A DNA stretch of 64,000 nt from Bradysia coprophila (GCF_014529535.1 NW_023503302.1:2278413-2342412); one strand, 5' to 3'; counted from the stretch's first letter, positions 22,514 through 36,603 are shown. Notes: generated from the sequence alone by a model not told the origin. A program made the numbers and translations.

Positions 22514-23409
22514 ATGTTTTCTGATGATTATCGGTATTACCTGTGGAAGACAATACACATTTTCGTGTATATCGTGCAGCAAATAATTCGATCATATAAT
22601 GGCATCAAGACAAATATCCAGTATTCATTCAACAAAAGCACTAAGAGCGACAAGATCCAGATCGATGAGTGCAAGCAATTGTGCGACAAAATTCCGAAGC
22701 ACATTGTGCTGATTTTGGGTGAAAGACAACTGGATTTCTCCAGCATATCCAATTTCATATTTTGGGCCTCGCTGGCTGATATCAAATGCATCAGCATATA
22801 TGACTATACGGGTAAGAAAATTCACATAACACTTCAGCCATACGTGTGAATGATGCAATTGATAGCACAATGTGTTATCGTCCATGTCAATCTTGTGATT
22901 AGGAAAAAAAAATGTTTTTCTCGATTCTCATTTTCATTGCATTCGATTTTCATGTTACAGGGGCGTTTCTGGCCAAACGGCAGCGATTTCTGAAGTATTT
23001 GGAAACGGAAAAGAATTTATTTTACGACCCGTCAACGAAAAACATCGGTCACGGCTCGGTTGTCTACAAGAACGGTGTCCAACATTCCATGTCCCTGAAC
23101 ATACTGGATCCGAGACAGAGCAAATTTCAGATGAGCGAGCTGTGCAAAGGCATTGCTCGAAGCGGCGAACCGACACACCAGCTCAATGTCAATTCCATTG
23201 ACCGAATAATGAGCGAATCGGAGCAATATGTTAGCGACCCGGAACTGGGACTGTATTTCGACGACGTATGTTGTACGTACGGTCTGTTGCCGTGGCAGTT
23301 AAGGTTAACGGAATTTTTCCATGTGCAATTCTATTCAACGATAAATGTTACCCATTTCCTGGATGCACTGTGCTCTTATTCGAAATGCGAACAACGTTTT
23401 GGCAAATAG
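22514..23409 (+). CDS. Tango14: Tango14/NUS1, dehydrodolichyl diphosphate synthase accessory subunit
   Basis: Non-catalytic partner (Nogo-B receptor) of cis-prenyltransferase at the ER, needed for dolichol synthesis and N-glycosylation. Two exons, 22514-22811 and 22961-23409, give 747 nt and 248 residues. The joint (ACGG|gtaaga, ttacag|GGGCG) keeps frame. Visible: a hydrophobic N-terminal segment (LWKTIHIFVYIVQQII), the cis-prenyltransferase-like core with KIPKHIVLILGE and SNFIFWASLADIKCISIYDYTG, then LPWQLRLTEFFHVQF and a C-terminal RFGK, which carries the RxG motif required for complex activity. The length is near that of insect homologues. The start is the first Met in frame with typical context. 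A poly(A) signal follows at 23474-23479. Confidence 0.92.
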
Positions 23410-23473
23410 TGTCAATCGTTTCAATGTCGTTATTTATTGGTCTTACGTTAAGGTCGTCGTTGTTAAGATTGAA

Positions 23474-23479
23474 ATAAAC
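23474..23479 (+). terminator. Poly(A) signal of Tango14
   Basis: aataaa 65 bp after the stop codon. Confidence 0.6.
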
Positions 23480-26400
23480 AGAAAATTTGATTTTCAATCG
23501 ATCGATTCGTTTCATTTCAGCTGAAGATGACGCAAACTATCCTCATACGGTCGATAAATTGTGCGAAAATTTTAATTTTATTGGCTGATGCCTTTCCGAA
23601 TTTGTCATTGAAAATTCGTCGACTCTACCATTCAATGTATTGATTAATGCGAATTTTCGTTTATCTCAAGTGCTTCAGTACCCAATGTAAAGACGATTGC
23701 GCATTTTGTTACTTTGGAGCAACGGTTCGGAATAGGTGGTAGGTCAAACCAACAGATGACTTTGTGACACGCAAGAGTCACGTGAGAAACTTCAACCTGG
23801 TTTCAGGTAAGGATGTCAGGCTCACACTTCAAGTCGATTCAGGTCACGTAAAAAGTAATCGTATCAGGTCCAGATCAAAACAGGTTCAGAAATTGTTAGT
23901 CTCGTATCAGGTAGACCTGACCTGTTGCGGGATTCAGTCTGCTGATCGTCGTCACTAGGATATTTGTGATTTAATTTTTCTACAGCGTCATATACTCTGG
24001 GATTGTAGATGAGACGACTATAAGAGGCTCGAAATCGGTAAATATTTGATTTAAAAAAAAATAGAGTCTACCTTAACTATTTAAACATTTTAAGATGCTA
24101 CGACGCTGCAAGAACAGTGATATTTTGTCAAATAAATATAAATTGAGTCGAGAGATGTCATTCTGTCTCTGTCGACTATCTCAGTATCTCAGTAAAAAAA
24201 AACTAAAACTTGATAGTTCACTACCGAAACGGAAACGTAAAGGACTTCCATAAAATCGCAATGAGCCAGAGAAAGAGAAGATACCGAATGTTTGGATGAA
24301 GGGACAAAAGAATCGCGGAAATTCTGCATCAGAGATTAGAGAACTTTAGAATCGATCAGGATAAAAACAAGTCGTCGAGTCAGCCAAAGCCCGCATGGGC
24401 TTGTTAACCTAAGTTAAGTAAAAAAAAAATCGAACGAAGATAGTGATTATATGCTGTATATGCATTGCTGTATACAAGACTGTTACAGGAAAGGGCAATC
24501 AAATTTTTTCCTAAGTTTGCTTCAGCTGATTTTCAGCTGGTTCATTCATACAAACAAAACTAAGCCTTGCAAAAATTTCGCAGGGTGCTGCAAGTAAAAT
24601 CTGTAAAAACACTCGTAAGCACATCCCTGACACTTGCGATAATTTTCATTTTTACAGGGCTTCGATTATAGCCCTTGACTTCCGCTCAGGCTACAAATTT
24701 CCCTCTCGGCAAAATAAAAAACTCCAAATAAGGAAGTAATGTACTATAAAAGTACACGCGTTGATAGCGGATAAAAGTCAGCTGAACAAACTTAGACTGA
24801 TATTTGATTACCTTTTACTGTATTGACGATTTTTTTGATATTTTTAGTCTTAACCAAATTCGCCAAAACTTCGAACAGCTTATATGGACAGATATGGATT
24901 CTGATAATATCGTGGAACAACATTTTTTTTCCCGAAATTTTTTTGTTGGGCTGTCATGGCCCTTAGAAAAATTTTCTCCGAAGTGGTCGCGAAAATAGTT
25001 TTTTATCAATTACTCCAACATGCAAAATGTGAATAATGTCAAATTGTGTACGTTTATGAAGATCGATGAGCTGAATATTGTTGACCAACAAACACCGATG
25101 TTCGACCCACTCAGCCGCCGCAACAAGTGAAAAACCTTGAAAAAACCGAAATTTTTGAAGGGCTCTGGCGGCTGGGAAAGTTAGTAGGAGGAAGCTCTAA
25201 CCCGGAGTTTTGTAGCTTACTTCTCGCCCTATCCATTGACACCCCACTCGACCATACCCACCGTCCCAGATAGAAATGGAGTTGAATTTTCACATTGTAA
25301 CTCAACCCATCAAATTTTGGAAAATCTTCGAATTTTAAAGTTCCCCAAATAACGTTTTTTCGAGCGAATTTTGTTATTTATAGTTTTTTTTTGTTATTTA
25401 TTTATTTAGAGATCAACATACAGGCTTTTCCAGCCCAATAACACATTAATCTTAAATTAAATTAACAAAAAAAAATCAATTAATTTGTCCAATCCGAGTC
25501 AGTAAAACTAACGTGATACAGCCAGAAGATGAGCCATAGATCTTTTTTGTAGAGGCCAACCTGCCAAAATGAACCAAAATTCCAAACTTTTACCTCATCA
25601 ATTTTTTGAAAATTATAAATTGAGCTCAAAATTGTTCGTAGAACAATAAGTGAAGTCGGAAAAATATTAATCATTACACTGATGATATGCAATAACCCGT
25701 AGTTATAAAATTTGTCTTTGTGGCTTTAGAAAAGCTTTCTTTTGGATGGTTATTGTGGTCCTAGTATTTCACACAAGAAAATCATCCCCTAAGGGTGCGA
25801 CACTCTTTAAACCGAATTCTTGATCTTGCAAAAAGAAAAGTCAGTTAATTATCATTGCAATAAGCTTTAAACACTGCAGGACCGTAAGTGCTTCGACGTT
25901 CAATTTATGAAGTTAGTGAACAAAAGCTGAAGTTAGGAAGATAGGACTCTCTTAAACTAAAGCATGCTGTACATACACTGATGTAACGTCCCGAATCTTT
26001 AAGGATTTGTCTTTTAAATTAACCAAGAAATTAATCGAGGTTGAATTGATTTTATCTGCTACTCTGTGAATAACACGTAATTTATAAACGGTTGGAAAGG
26101 TTGATTAACGAACTCAGAGAAAAACTATTATTTTTAATGGAAATGATTTTTGCGTGTCGAACATATATATAAGATGAAAATCTCGCAAAAGGCATGTTTC
26201 GCCAGGACATAGGAGTTCATTTATGCATGGCGGGGAGCATCTAAGTACAATCTATATTTAATTTTTAACGGACGATCTTCCCAATAATTTCGTAAAATTA
26301 TTTTGTGCGCAAAATCTGAAACGTAATTCGCCAACTTAATTAACATATTAACAAAACAACAGAAAAAAATAATTCTACCGATGACCACGACCTTTATGAT

Positions 26401-29400
26401 ACTGGATAAGCAATTTTATTTATACCCTAGCCCAATCAAATACATATATTGCAGCAAAAAGCTTACAAAGTGTTAAAACGTCTATCTGTATACGCGTGCA
26501 ATTGTTTAAAACGTTTGAAAGTTATTCAATTAGCAACGACATTATCGATGATTTAATGTACAAATCCACAGCATAGAAATCATTGTATTACCTCCACGAT
26601 TGTCTCATATCATTTCGTTATAAAGTTCTTTTTTCGTAAAAAAAATTTAACGTAGAATCGGAATTCATTTGAAAACTTGTTTTATACCATCATCATAGAA
26701 TTGTTATTAGGATAGAACAGATATATGCTGAATGATGTAATATAAGAATGCCGACGCCCAATAATATATTAACATTTTTTTTTATATTTATTTTGAACAG
26801 CCAAATAAAACTCAAACTCAAGTTTGCCAGTTAGTATACCGTTGTACGCCAAACTACTCTGACCGGCTTCTTCAATAATATCATCCAGCCAAGTTACTTC
26901 GAACAATTTATTCAATTTTGTTGTTTTCGAATAGTTTTTATTTTGTTCTGCATTTGATACGTGTGCTGCAAAATATATAAAAAAAAAAATGCCAATCAGT
27001 AAGTAGAGCAAATTGTGCAGTGTATGGTTCAGGCTTTAAATTGCTTAATTGAAAAATAAGAATTGTGTGGAATTTTCTAATATGCGGGCAATTTTAAAAT
27101 GAATTTTGCAAAAATTATTTCTCATGATATTCGAAAAATCTACGCATGTTCCTCATCTATTTAATGTTATAATTGCAAATATATATGGAGATGTTAGATA
27201 GATAGATTGCGTTATGTATATACTAGTTCACTGATTATTATGTGAATAGAGAAAGGAATAGAAGCAGAAATTATTTTTTTTCTGTTGCTTGCAAAAAGAT
27301 GATCTCATCTCCACATAGGCAAACCGTGTGGTGGCATTATAAATAAATTTGTCTCGTATGCACGACTGATTCACCGAAGTTGTTAAAAAAAATGTATTCA
27401 AAAAAATAAAAACAAAAATGTGTCGGCTTTCAGATACACTTGTGGTTACTAGATGCAATAATTTTATATTTGAGTGGATCATTTCGATTTCATTTTACTT
27501 CGGTGGAAAAAAAGATTTTTTTTTCTTTTAATTTTAAAAATTCATTCAACGTACAGTTGTATCAAAAAATGTCTTAAGTGTTGACAAGGTACCTAAAAAA
27601 AACCATTGAGAATGGCATGTAGTTTGAACGGAAAATTCTATTTCCAACCAAACTCACATTCGGTTTCTTTTTTGACTCTTTTTATTTTTCGAATGCGATC
27701 GTTAAGAGTGTTATCGTGTTATATAGGTAGCATTGTATTATGAATATTTATTAGTTGCCATCTAAACCAGCAGGTATATATTAATAGCTAAGCATATAAA
27801 CAATCGGCGGAATAACATTCTGGAAAATAAACTTGATCAATCTAATGAACAGTTCGCAATTTTCGTAGTTGAAAAAGAAAACATTTTCCAATGTCAGTAA
27901 GGATTTACGTAATTATATATCGCGTCATTCACCTCCCCTTTCTCCACGAAAAGTTTTCGGCGTTCGATAATGCGCTGGGAAACGAAAATTATGCCAAAAA
28001 ACATATATCGTCAACAAAACAGACTTACATAATCCTTGAGAATTTCATATTTTTCCTTCGGACTTACACCCAACGCCCTACCTTAAGTTTATTTCTGTTA
28101 GCTAATAGTGTCAATGCAAATCGAATCAATTTCTAGTTAAATAATTTATATTCAACAGTCTTACCGTTTGACATTAATTAATCGGTAAATAAACCGAGCC
28201 ATAGGTTTTTCGATTTCTTTCAAAAATTTCTTCAAGATGCTTCGATACCCCACAAGTTACTGGCGCTAATGGAATTTAAAAAAAATTTAGTCGCGTAGCC
28301 AAACAACTATCTGTTTGTAGTAAAAAGCGTAAACATTCAGGTCATATGGGAATAGGGAGAATCTTTTATTAACATGTCGTGTTTACGGTACATAAAAAAA
28401 CACAAAGAACAGATTATTATCACGTTTAACGTCTTGATTCTTGGCAACATTTTTTTTTAAATTTTGGGTTCGATAAAAAAATCCGTTCCTGCTTTAGTTT
28501 TCAACACGCATATAAGTAAACGCTTATCCAACCCGCACAGTTAATTGTACATTACTATACATCACTTATCAATGAGAGAAATGATGAAAATTACTTCTTG
28601 TGTATTTACCGACCTCGGCTTCACATATACCATTTCCATCATTTGTCTAATATAATTGATACGAAATCGGTTACGTCACATAATTTTTTTCATACGAATG
28701 TTGCTTGCTCAACAGTGGTAAAGTAATCTTTCCTTCACGCCAAACAATATTTCTGTTTTCTTAGTAATAATACACCGTAAAATAGTAAATGGGTGTTCCT
28801 GTGTGAAATTTGCTGATAAGAGCAGAAACCTACATGAGAAGCAATACTTAAAATTTGTCCCGTACATAATGTACTATTGTATCGCCCGCCAATTTATACT
28901 AGAACTTATCTGAGAGATCTCTTCGAAAGAAATGACATTCCTTTTCTAATTATATTCACATGAAACATTCCATAAACGAAAGTTTCACGAGAAAACGGTG
29001 ATCACAGAGCTAAAATTTCTGAATGACCACACTTGTGAATTGTAACAATGACGACTGTAGTATGACTTAAGAGGTATGTGACCAATGACCATGTATCGAC
29101 TTTAGTATGACTCACTGGTAGTTTTTCTTTCAATGGATAAATTAAAATTAATAATTTATAGCTTCTAGAATGACAATGACAGAAGCCAAAATTCGACATA
29201 TTTGACAACAAAAAAATTAAAAGAGATAATCATGCAAACCATTGTAAAGTTTGTCGAGAAAATCTCATGATATTTAAAAGTGATAACGACAGATGATTTT
29301 ATTAACTTTAGGAACAAAGGTTGTCCGACGTTAATGAGTTCGATTCGTCTTTCAACGCTAGAGACCTGCAAATTTCGCGTTATCACTCTTAACTCTAAGC

Positions 29401-30516
29401 TAGTCTAACCTTCTCATTGACCAGAAACAATTGTTTTGTGTAGAGGTCAAGTGATGATTAAAGGTTTGGTTATGGCTAAGTATAAGTACGAAAGTAAAAT
29501 CCGTTTATAAGGAAGAATAAAACCCATTTGATGCTTTTTCGAATTAGAATGCAAAGTTGACTATTTATATTGAATTATTGCAACTGTTCAATTTGACATG
29601 TAGCCTCATAGGTCTTAAACGAAATAGAAAAAATGTCACGAGACATTTTCTTAAGAAAATAAAATAATGAAAAAGCTTTCAGGACCATCACTTTTTACTT
29701 AACAAGGGATTAAAACGAAAAGTTAACGTTTTAGTGTGTTTACAGTTACCATCGGCTTCGCCTCGGATCAACGAAATTCACATTAAAATTCAGATTTTCA
29801 ACTTTTTGTCTCTTGTTATATGAAAAAATTTGAAAATTTGAAACTGAAAGACGATGCCGATGAAACAAACTTAATAGATCTCATTGCATCTGGATAAAAT
29901 TTGGAAATCCCTAATCTTAAAACCATTCGGATTCCACACTGCACAATATTCGCTATGTAACATCATAAATTTTTCCAGAAGCATTTAAGTCATATGAAGA
30001 CTGTAGAAGACTGCAATTAAAATGTTAATTTGAAAACAACGAATTTTTGTTGAGTCGAAGAAGCGAAAAAAAACAAATGGTTGTCTGAGCCTAATCATGT
30101 TTACAGAATGCTAATGACGTCTTTTTTCACAAAGAATCGAAATGTTATAACACTAAAATTAGCATCTTACTCATTGGTGTCATCTTAACAGTATCAATTA
30201 AATAATCGCTAGAATTAACCTTCAAGCCCACCATATTATAAGACATACATGTAAAACGTTCGTGTATGTTAATGTATACGTAATATTCGCTGGAACGTGC
30301 ACTCTGTTATTCTGTAAAGTAAAAAAAACTGTCTGTTGAAAACCTAACACCAAGGCTGTTTCTTTAATATAATACGCGCTATCCGTTTTCCATTAAAAAT
30401 TACTTTTTATAATTTTGTCGATGTTGTCATGTTGTTGTGATGAAGATGGCGTATCTTTCCCGTTGCTTTTAATAAGGGCCTATTTAAACTAGAAATTATT
30501 GACTTTTTCCTTACAG
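23480..30516. other. Large gene-free region, Tango14 to the DM9 gene
   Basis: About 7 kb of AT-rich DNA. I see no multi-exon gene. Minor items: several CAGGT-type repeats (23795-23935), an A/T-rich repeat-like stretch (25390-25470), and one small minus-strand frame with a possible signal peptide (26769-27011). The first coding exon of the DM9 gene probably lies here but could not be located. Confidence 0.5.
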
Positions 30517-31796
30517 CAAAACTTCGATTCTCTCACCTCATACGATAACGACTTTCTCTTTCAAATTTTAGCACTCGATACACCTGATAAATTGGAATAC
30601 AATTTCCATCCAGTACGAAGTGGAATCGTCAATTTCAAAGTTCGTTCGCCGAAAGATGCCCACATCGCATTAACTTCGGGTCCAGCCGAAAGTGATCCAA
30701 TGGTCGAAGTTTTCATTGGTGGTTGGGAAAACTCAAAATCGGTTATTCGTAGAAATCGCACAAAGCCGGATGTTGCCGAAACTCCAACCCCAGGAATTTT
30801 GAATGCAGGAGAATTCCGTGGATTCTGGATTCGTTGGTCGGATGGGGTACGTTATAACGTTATATAATATCTGTTTTAACACAATAAATACGACAAGCGT
30901 TTGGCATGTTATGTACTGTTCGATACTTTACTCATTTAAAGGATCACCTAGTATTTGATATTGCTCAAGAGAAGACTAGCCAGAGAGCTAGTTCCTTCTT
31001 TATTTTGTTATTAATGATCGATTATCATACATTGAGTCGAAAGTAATCTAATTTCCTCTGCAGATCATAACTGTAGGTAGAGAGGGAGAAGTTGCTGCAT
31101 TTTTGATCTGGGAAAATCCACAACCATTCGCAATCAACTTCTTCGGTGTTTGCACAGGCTGGGGAGCTAGTGGCTCATGGATCATTGAAGGTATGTAAAA
31201 AGAATTGTGCAAAGCAACCGATCATCAGAACAAGTTCACATCAAATTTGCACAAAATATTTAGACGATAATCCCTACGGTGGTCTCTCTGCACAATTGCA
31301 AACTGGTGCCGGAGGAGCAGCTTGCTGGGTACCAAGTACTGGTGGTCAAGTGCCCGTCTCGGCTATTGCTGGTGGACAAGATGGTGAAACACAGTATGTT
31401 GCCAGAGCTCGTCACGAGGGTGCCCTTATTCCTGGAAAGTTAGTGCCATCTCATGGTGTAACTTATGTCGCCTGGGGCGGCGGAGAGCACGGACATGCAG
31501 AATATGAAGTCTTGTGCGGATGCAGTACAATGTGGGTTCCAGTGCAAGGAGATGCCATTCCACCGCAAGCACAGCCGGCTGGTGAAACGGAAGGTGGTGA
31601 ACCTCTTTTCGTTGGACGGGTCAACCATGAAGGGTCAATAACTATTGGCAAAGTTCAGGTATGTTTTTCGTAGCCTGACAACGAGGAATTTTCTAATATT
31701 TTTATCCTGCAGCCATCTCACGGAACTTGCTACATTTCGTATGGAGGACAAGAATTGGCCTTCCAAAGCTACGAAGTTTTGTTGATTACCAGTTAA
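30517..31796 (+). CDS. Farnesoic acid O-methyltransferase-like protein with DM9 repeats
   Basis: Closest in my recall to fly CG10527. The name comes from the Methyltransf_FA domain; real methyltransferase activity is doubtful for this family. Exons 30517-30846, 31064-31190, 31264-31658 and 31713-31796 give 311 residues plus an unfound first exon. The N-terminal FA domain contains DTPDKLEYNFHPV, KVRSPKDAHIALTSGP, FIGGWENSKSVIRRN and GEFRGFWIRWSDG, then ITVGREGEVAAFL and GVCTGWGASGSW. Two DM9 repeats follow: CWVPSTGGQVP to GVTYVAWGGGEHGHAEYEVL, and MWVPVQGDAIP to SHGTCYISYGGQELAF. About 11 residues (around TSYDNDFLFQI) are extra compared with fly. A poly(A) signal lies at 31922-31927. Confidence 0.9.
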
Positions 31797-32245
31797 GTTA
31801 TTCGCTCGCACAAATCTATATGATTCCATGATTATGATGTAAACTGCTTTTATAACGATATTTACCAGTAAGACAGTTGAGCGCTTTGTTATTGCTGTAG
31901 ATTATGTCATTAAATATCGTCAATAAATCACTATGCACCAGGCTTTAAATGGACATTGTATTTAATCCGTGTGTGAAGGAATAGAGGAGGAGCAATCTGG
32001 AAACCGGAAATATTTTAAACTTCAAAGCAATTTTCCTCCTTCATTTCATCTTTATTTTCTTCAAATGTTTATTTTATATAAGTTTTTGCCTCGCCCTAGC
32101 AATTACTGCATAACATCTAGTCCACCAAGGACCTACGAGAAGCGCAGTGGCCATACTTAGCAAGGCACTTTTTTTTTTTTTAAATTGAATTCATCCTGAA
32201 AATATCGGATGTTGTTGTTCTATCTGGCGTTTATAGCAGTGAGTA
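31797..32245. other. Short convergent intergenic gap
   Basis: It holds the 3' UTR of the DM9 gene (poly(A) signal 31922-31927), then the 3' end of the vWA gene on the other strand. Nothing else is seen. Confidence 0.6.
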
Positions 32246-35200
32246 TTACGTATCGTCATCAAGTGATTTTAGGAAATCATCTTCCAAATTGCGAACGCCG
32301 CAGCATTGTCGGTGATTTTTGCAATATTTCTTGAATTCACTCAAAGAAACGGTGTCACGAAATTCAACCATTGTACTATATCCCATAGCCCAAAATGAAG
32401 GTTTATCGTTACCGTGACCATGTTGATTGTTCTTGTGTTCGCGATAAATGTGTTTTCCCTTCTTTTTGTATTCAACCATGATTGCATTCCATTCTTCCCA
32501 CGAACCGAACTTAACAAAATTGGCTTTCATATCTATGAGGTTGATCGAGAAACATACACCTCCGTGATTCCATACTGCCTCGTCTTTGTCATCAACGCCC
32601 AGTAGAAGGCATTTTACGATGTTGATTCGTTGTGGTACGACTTTCTTACGAAACAGGTCGTGGAGCAATGTCTTAAAGCCAGCGCTTGATGGGGTGGAAA
32701 TTTTGTAGGTAACATTGTTTCTGATCAATCCGTTGCGCCATATTGAAATAACTTCGTCATATGTTTCAGCGCCGAGGATTTTTGAGGCGATGTGATCGCC
32801 CATCCTTTCATTCTCGATTTTGGATTTTTCTTGCAATTGCTGCACGTAGTCTTGTTCATATTGCTTGCGGATGTAACTCTTTATCTCTTCCATACACTCG
32901 TCGTGATCCTTTGGATCAGCGATTTTCATTTCTTCGCTATCAGTGTCTTCACGGAGAGCTCGTGTGCTAAATCGAAGTGCCTGGAACACGTTGAAGAGCA
33001 CAAATTCTTTATATTCGTATTCTACATCAAGAGCTTCAAGTATCGTACGTCTGCTCAAAGTTGCGATGTCTTTGACTGAATCCGAGTCAGTGATTATCAT
33101 TTTCAAGTATTTTGGTATTAGAGTCAAATAATTGACAAAAAATATTGGTTTCGCCAGTTCGTCCAGATATTCGTAATTGATTTGATTCGCTTCATCGTAG
33201 AACTTTATGTCGCGAGGCTCGTCAACAAATGGTGGCATAACTTTAACTTTCTTTGACATATCAATGCCCAAAAGTTTGTAGAGGATATTGTGACAAGTTA
33301 GGTCAGCGTCTTCACTCTTCTTATATAAACGACGAATAGCATGCCACACTTCAAAGGAATATAATGATCGGAGTATAGCTGGAACGAGTTTCAGCTTTTC
33401 GGCATCGTTTTCTTTGTAAATTCGAATGAGTGGGCTCATCATGTTTGGTATTCCATTGTTAGCAAGGTAAAACATTCGATTTTCGCATTTCTGATCACGC
33501 AACAGTGGATTAATGTGGTCAAAGTATCTACCGACAAAGTTGTCGAACGTGGTAATGAATTTCTTGAATATTTCCAAATGCAATGACGTCCTGCTCTTGT
33601 TCAGTTCGTAGAACATTTTCCATATACCCGCGCACATTGTGTAGCCAATAGTCATTGGAACATCGGCAATGATCCGTCTCATTCCAATCGAAAAAGTGTA
33701 TTCCAAAAGCGATGGAGCATATTTCTTTAAGAAGTGACCAATCCTAGCATCATCGAACACTGGGATGACATTGGTGATTTCTTTGTCGATGGCAGGTACT
33801 CTCAAACTTTCTCCATTCGATTGATTGTAGGCGACCAAAATATCTGATAAACTGACGTTGCAACCCAAAAATATCTCCTTCACTTTCCATGTCGATGGAT
33901 CAGGATAATCTCCGATTGGCCCACTACAAGCTACTCCGACGAGATTCAAAATTTCGATGATTTCGTGCACGCTGAATGTCTGGAAATGATCGTCTTGTGA
34001 TAGTTCCACTAACGTTTTGATACCACCGAGAGTTGTGTCTTGGGAGAAGAACGAGATTTCATGGTTGGTATCGTCGATGTCTGCAATCTTATGGAAATGC
34101 TGGGCCATCGCCAAAACTTCGTTCCGGGCAATTTCATCAAAGTTAAGACCTTCTTTTACAGCCCTGCGAGCAAGGCCACGACTGTTTTGAGACATGTCCA
34201 CCTGACGCAAATAGTCTGCTTTCTGAGCGGAATTTAGTTTGGAAATGTTATCGTCGTTGGCGATACTTGCTAGAAGATTAGAAAAAGTTTTTCGGCGCGA
34301 AGCGATCATTTTCCTCACGCGAGCCTTCAAATTCATGGCATTGTCCGTAGGCTCTTCTTTCTCAATAGCGAAGCTATCTTCCGCCTTATTAAAATACTCT
34401 AGAATTACTTTGGCTGTTTCGGTTGCCTTGTCTGTACCAAGAACTCTCAAGATTTTCATATTGTCGACGATAAATGGCATTTTATGTGTTAGAAGTGAAT
34501 AGAACTTAGCATGAGTCAAAGTTGGTTCCAAAATCACGTTCACCGCTTCACCCTCGATTCGGACATCATTAGGAATTGTGTTTTTCATCCAAAACACATT
34601 CTGACCTGTTCGGACAATCAACCTATTCAGTCCTTCATTTTCCCAAGGTAAATTAAGAAAAACTGGTTTCTCTGCCATGATTGAAAGTCCGTTTGAAAAA
34701 CCGTCAGAACTGAAAAGCTCAACCAATGGTGTAATGTATTCAGATAGCGAATATGCAGACGCATCTAAAAGACGAGTGGCTATTGTATTATTTATCTGTA
34801 ACATGCTGCAAAGAGCCGTTGTGTCTGGTTGATTCTGAAAGGACGAAAATTTTGCATAAAATAATTGGAAGCGATATTAGTACTTGACACAAACAAACCT
34901 CAGATGTAAACAACCGCATTGCCTGTGAGTTAATGGGCACTTGAAAATCGGAAATAAATTTTGCCAGGTTGTCACCAGCTCGTTTTGTAGCGACCTGACT
35001 GTCCACGTCTCCATCTGAAATGGTTAAAACCCTCACTGGAATGTTCATATCCAAGGTCGAAAAAAGTTCTTGGAACTTGTGCACTGCCAACGTCATATTT
35101 GTGCAACCCCTGCAATTTATGGGCAACTTTCCAAAATCGTCAACCCTTTGAGTTAAGAGTTCACAGACGGAATCAAACGTAATAAGGTGAATAATATCAT

Positions 35201-35426
35201 CAGGACTGTAATGCAATCGTTTGAAAAAAATTGGCAGCATTTCATTGACAACCCTATGAACGGATTGTCCCATGGAACCAGATCGATCGAGAATGATGAC
35301 GGTTTGTAGTAATCTTTGTTTCAATGAAGCCACACATTCGTCACGGATATCGACATTCATCGAGCAAATGTATCCATCGTCCAAGGGAAAAATTTCCAAT
35401 TTATTGCACTTTACAACACTCGACAT
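32246..35426 (-). CDS. von Willebrand factor A-domain protein, long unassigned C-terminal region
   Basis: Two exons, 34899-35426 and 32246-34834, joined in phase 0 (TCTGAG|gtttgt, ctttcag|AATCAACC), give 1038 residues. The vWA domain is near the N-terminus, with a complete metal site: VIILDRSGSMGQS (D47, S49, S51), Thr near 109-112 (CTNMT) and LTISDGD (D138). No signal peptide or membrane segment is visible, so a cytosolic protein is likely. The remaining 850 or so residues form a continuous open region I cannot assign; near its end are HGHGNDKPSFWAMGY (from 981) and a Cys-rich YCKNHRQCC (1013-1021). One 2.6-kb exon is unusual beside the many-exon neighbours and could reflect retroposition or transfer. 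Function is unknown. Confidence 0.85.
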
Positions 35427-36603
35427 TTTCTATTTATTTCGGGTACCTGGGAAAAAATGATTGAAACAATATGTTGATGAGATTGATAAATTAATTTGTG
35501 AGACGTTAAAGACTTAAGAAACTCAGCCGAATAATAAATTAACGATTACCATCCTACAGTTCTACACTTTCGTCAATCAATTTCAATCATCCAATTTATA
35601 AGATATCTCACTACTTCACAAGTTTCTGAAAGTATACGTGTAGATGCAATTTTGCGCAGATTCTGGAACACAAATTGATCTTCAAATTTCGACTATTACG
35701 ACTATTAGGTGAGAGTCGTCTGGATCTGCTGATATATCCATTTCTACTATTCATTGTAAAAAAAATTGCATAAGCATAAGCAATAATTTACCACGAACTA
35801 ACTGTGTCTTGCGTATCACTAAAATATATCCGCTTTTTCACCACCAACCGCCCACTACAATATTGCGATATTCTCGCCGTTTGCATGTAATATGAAATAT
35901 TTACTGAAAATACTATCGTTATCATTAATGTAAGTCATGACGAGAAAGTCAAGAAATACTTAAAATATCTAATCAAATAGTACCAGCTGAACGATAGTGT
36001 GATATTTAGTCATGAATTCCTTTAAAGTTTTCGACGTTTGCTTTTATCGAAATTGCATGACTTTGAAGAGTAATCTTACTAAATTAGCTACTGGTCACCG
36101 TCAGGTTGGTGGCTGATTTTCCTTTACATTATTAAGTGAAAGTTCTTATTTCGCTACCAGTTTCCCACAGTGCCGATTCTAAAACTATCCAGAGCATTAG
36201 TTTGGTAGCCTGCAGTGAAAATTACTAGGGGTAGCGGTAGCAGTAATATTGGTGTATTAGAAAATTATTTCTAAAGTTTCACGATTTTACGTAATTATTA
36301 GATTTTCGTAAAACTAAGTTTCACAAAAATATGCAACATGTATACGGCCGTTCATAAATTACATACGCAAGGCTAAGATCTCCATTTATAACGTACACAA
36401 AATTGATGAGACTTTTCAGGAAAATGTATGTAAATATTTCAAATATTTATGACCTGTTGGTTCGGACTGGCCGTATCTAAGACGTTTTTTATAATTATTA
36501 GGATATAGTGATACCGAACCGAAATATGGACGTTACGAAATGATCCCTGATCAAGTTCTTTTCGCGACCAAATTACAGAAAGTAGTGTTGTATTATTGTA
36601 CGA

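Noticed and set aside
27228-28136. Small frames at 27228-27482 (-) and 27891-28136 (+)
   Set aside because: AT-rich, low-complexity translations with no motif or splice context; chance frames are expected in this composition.
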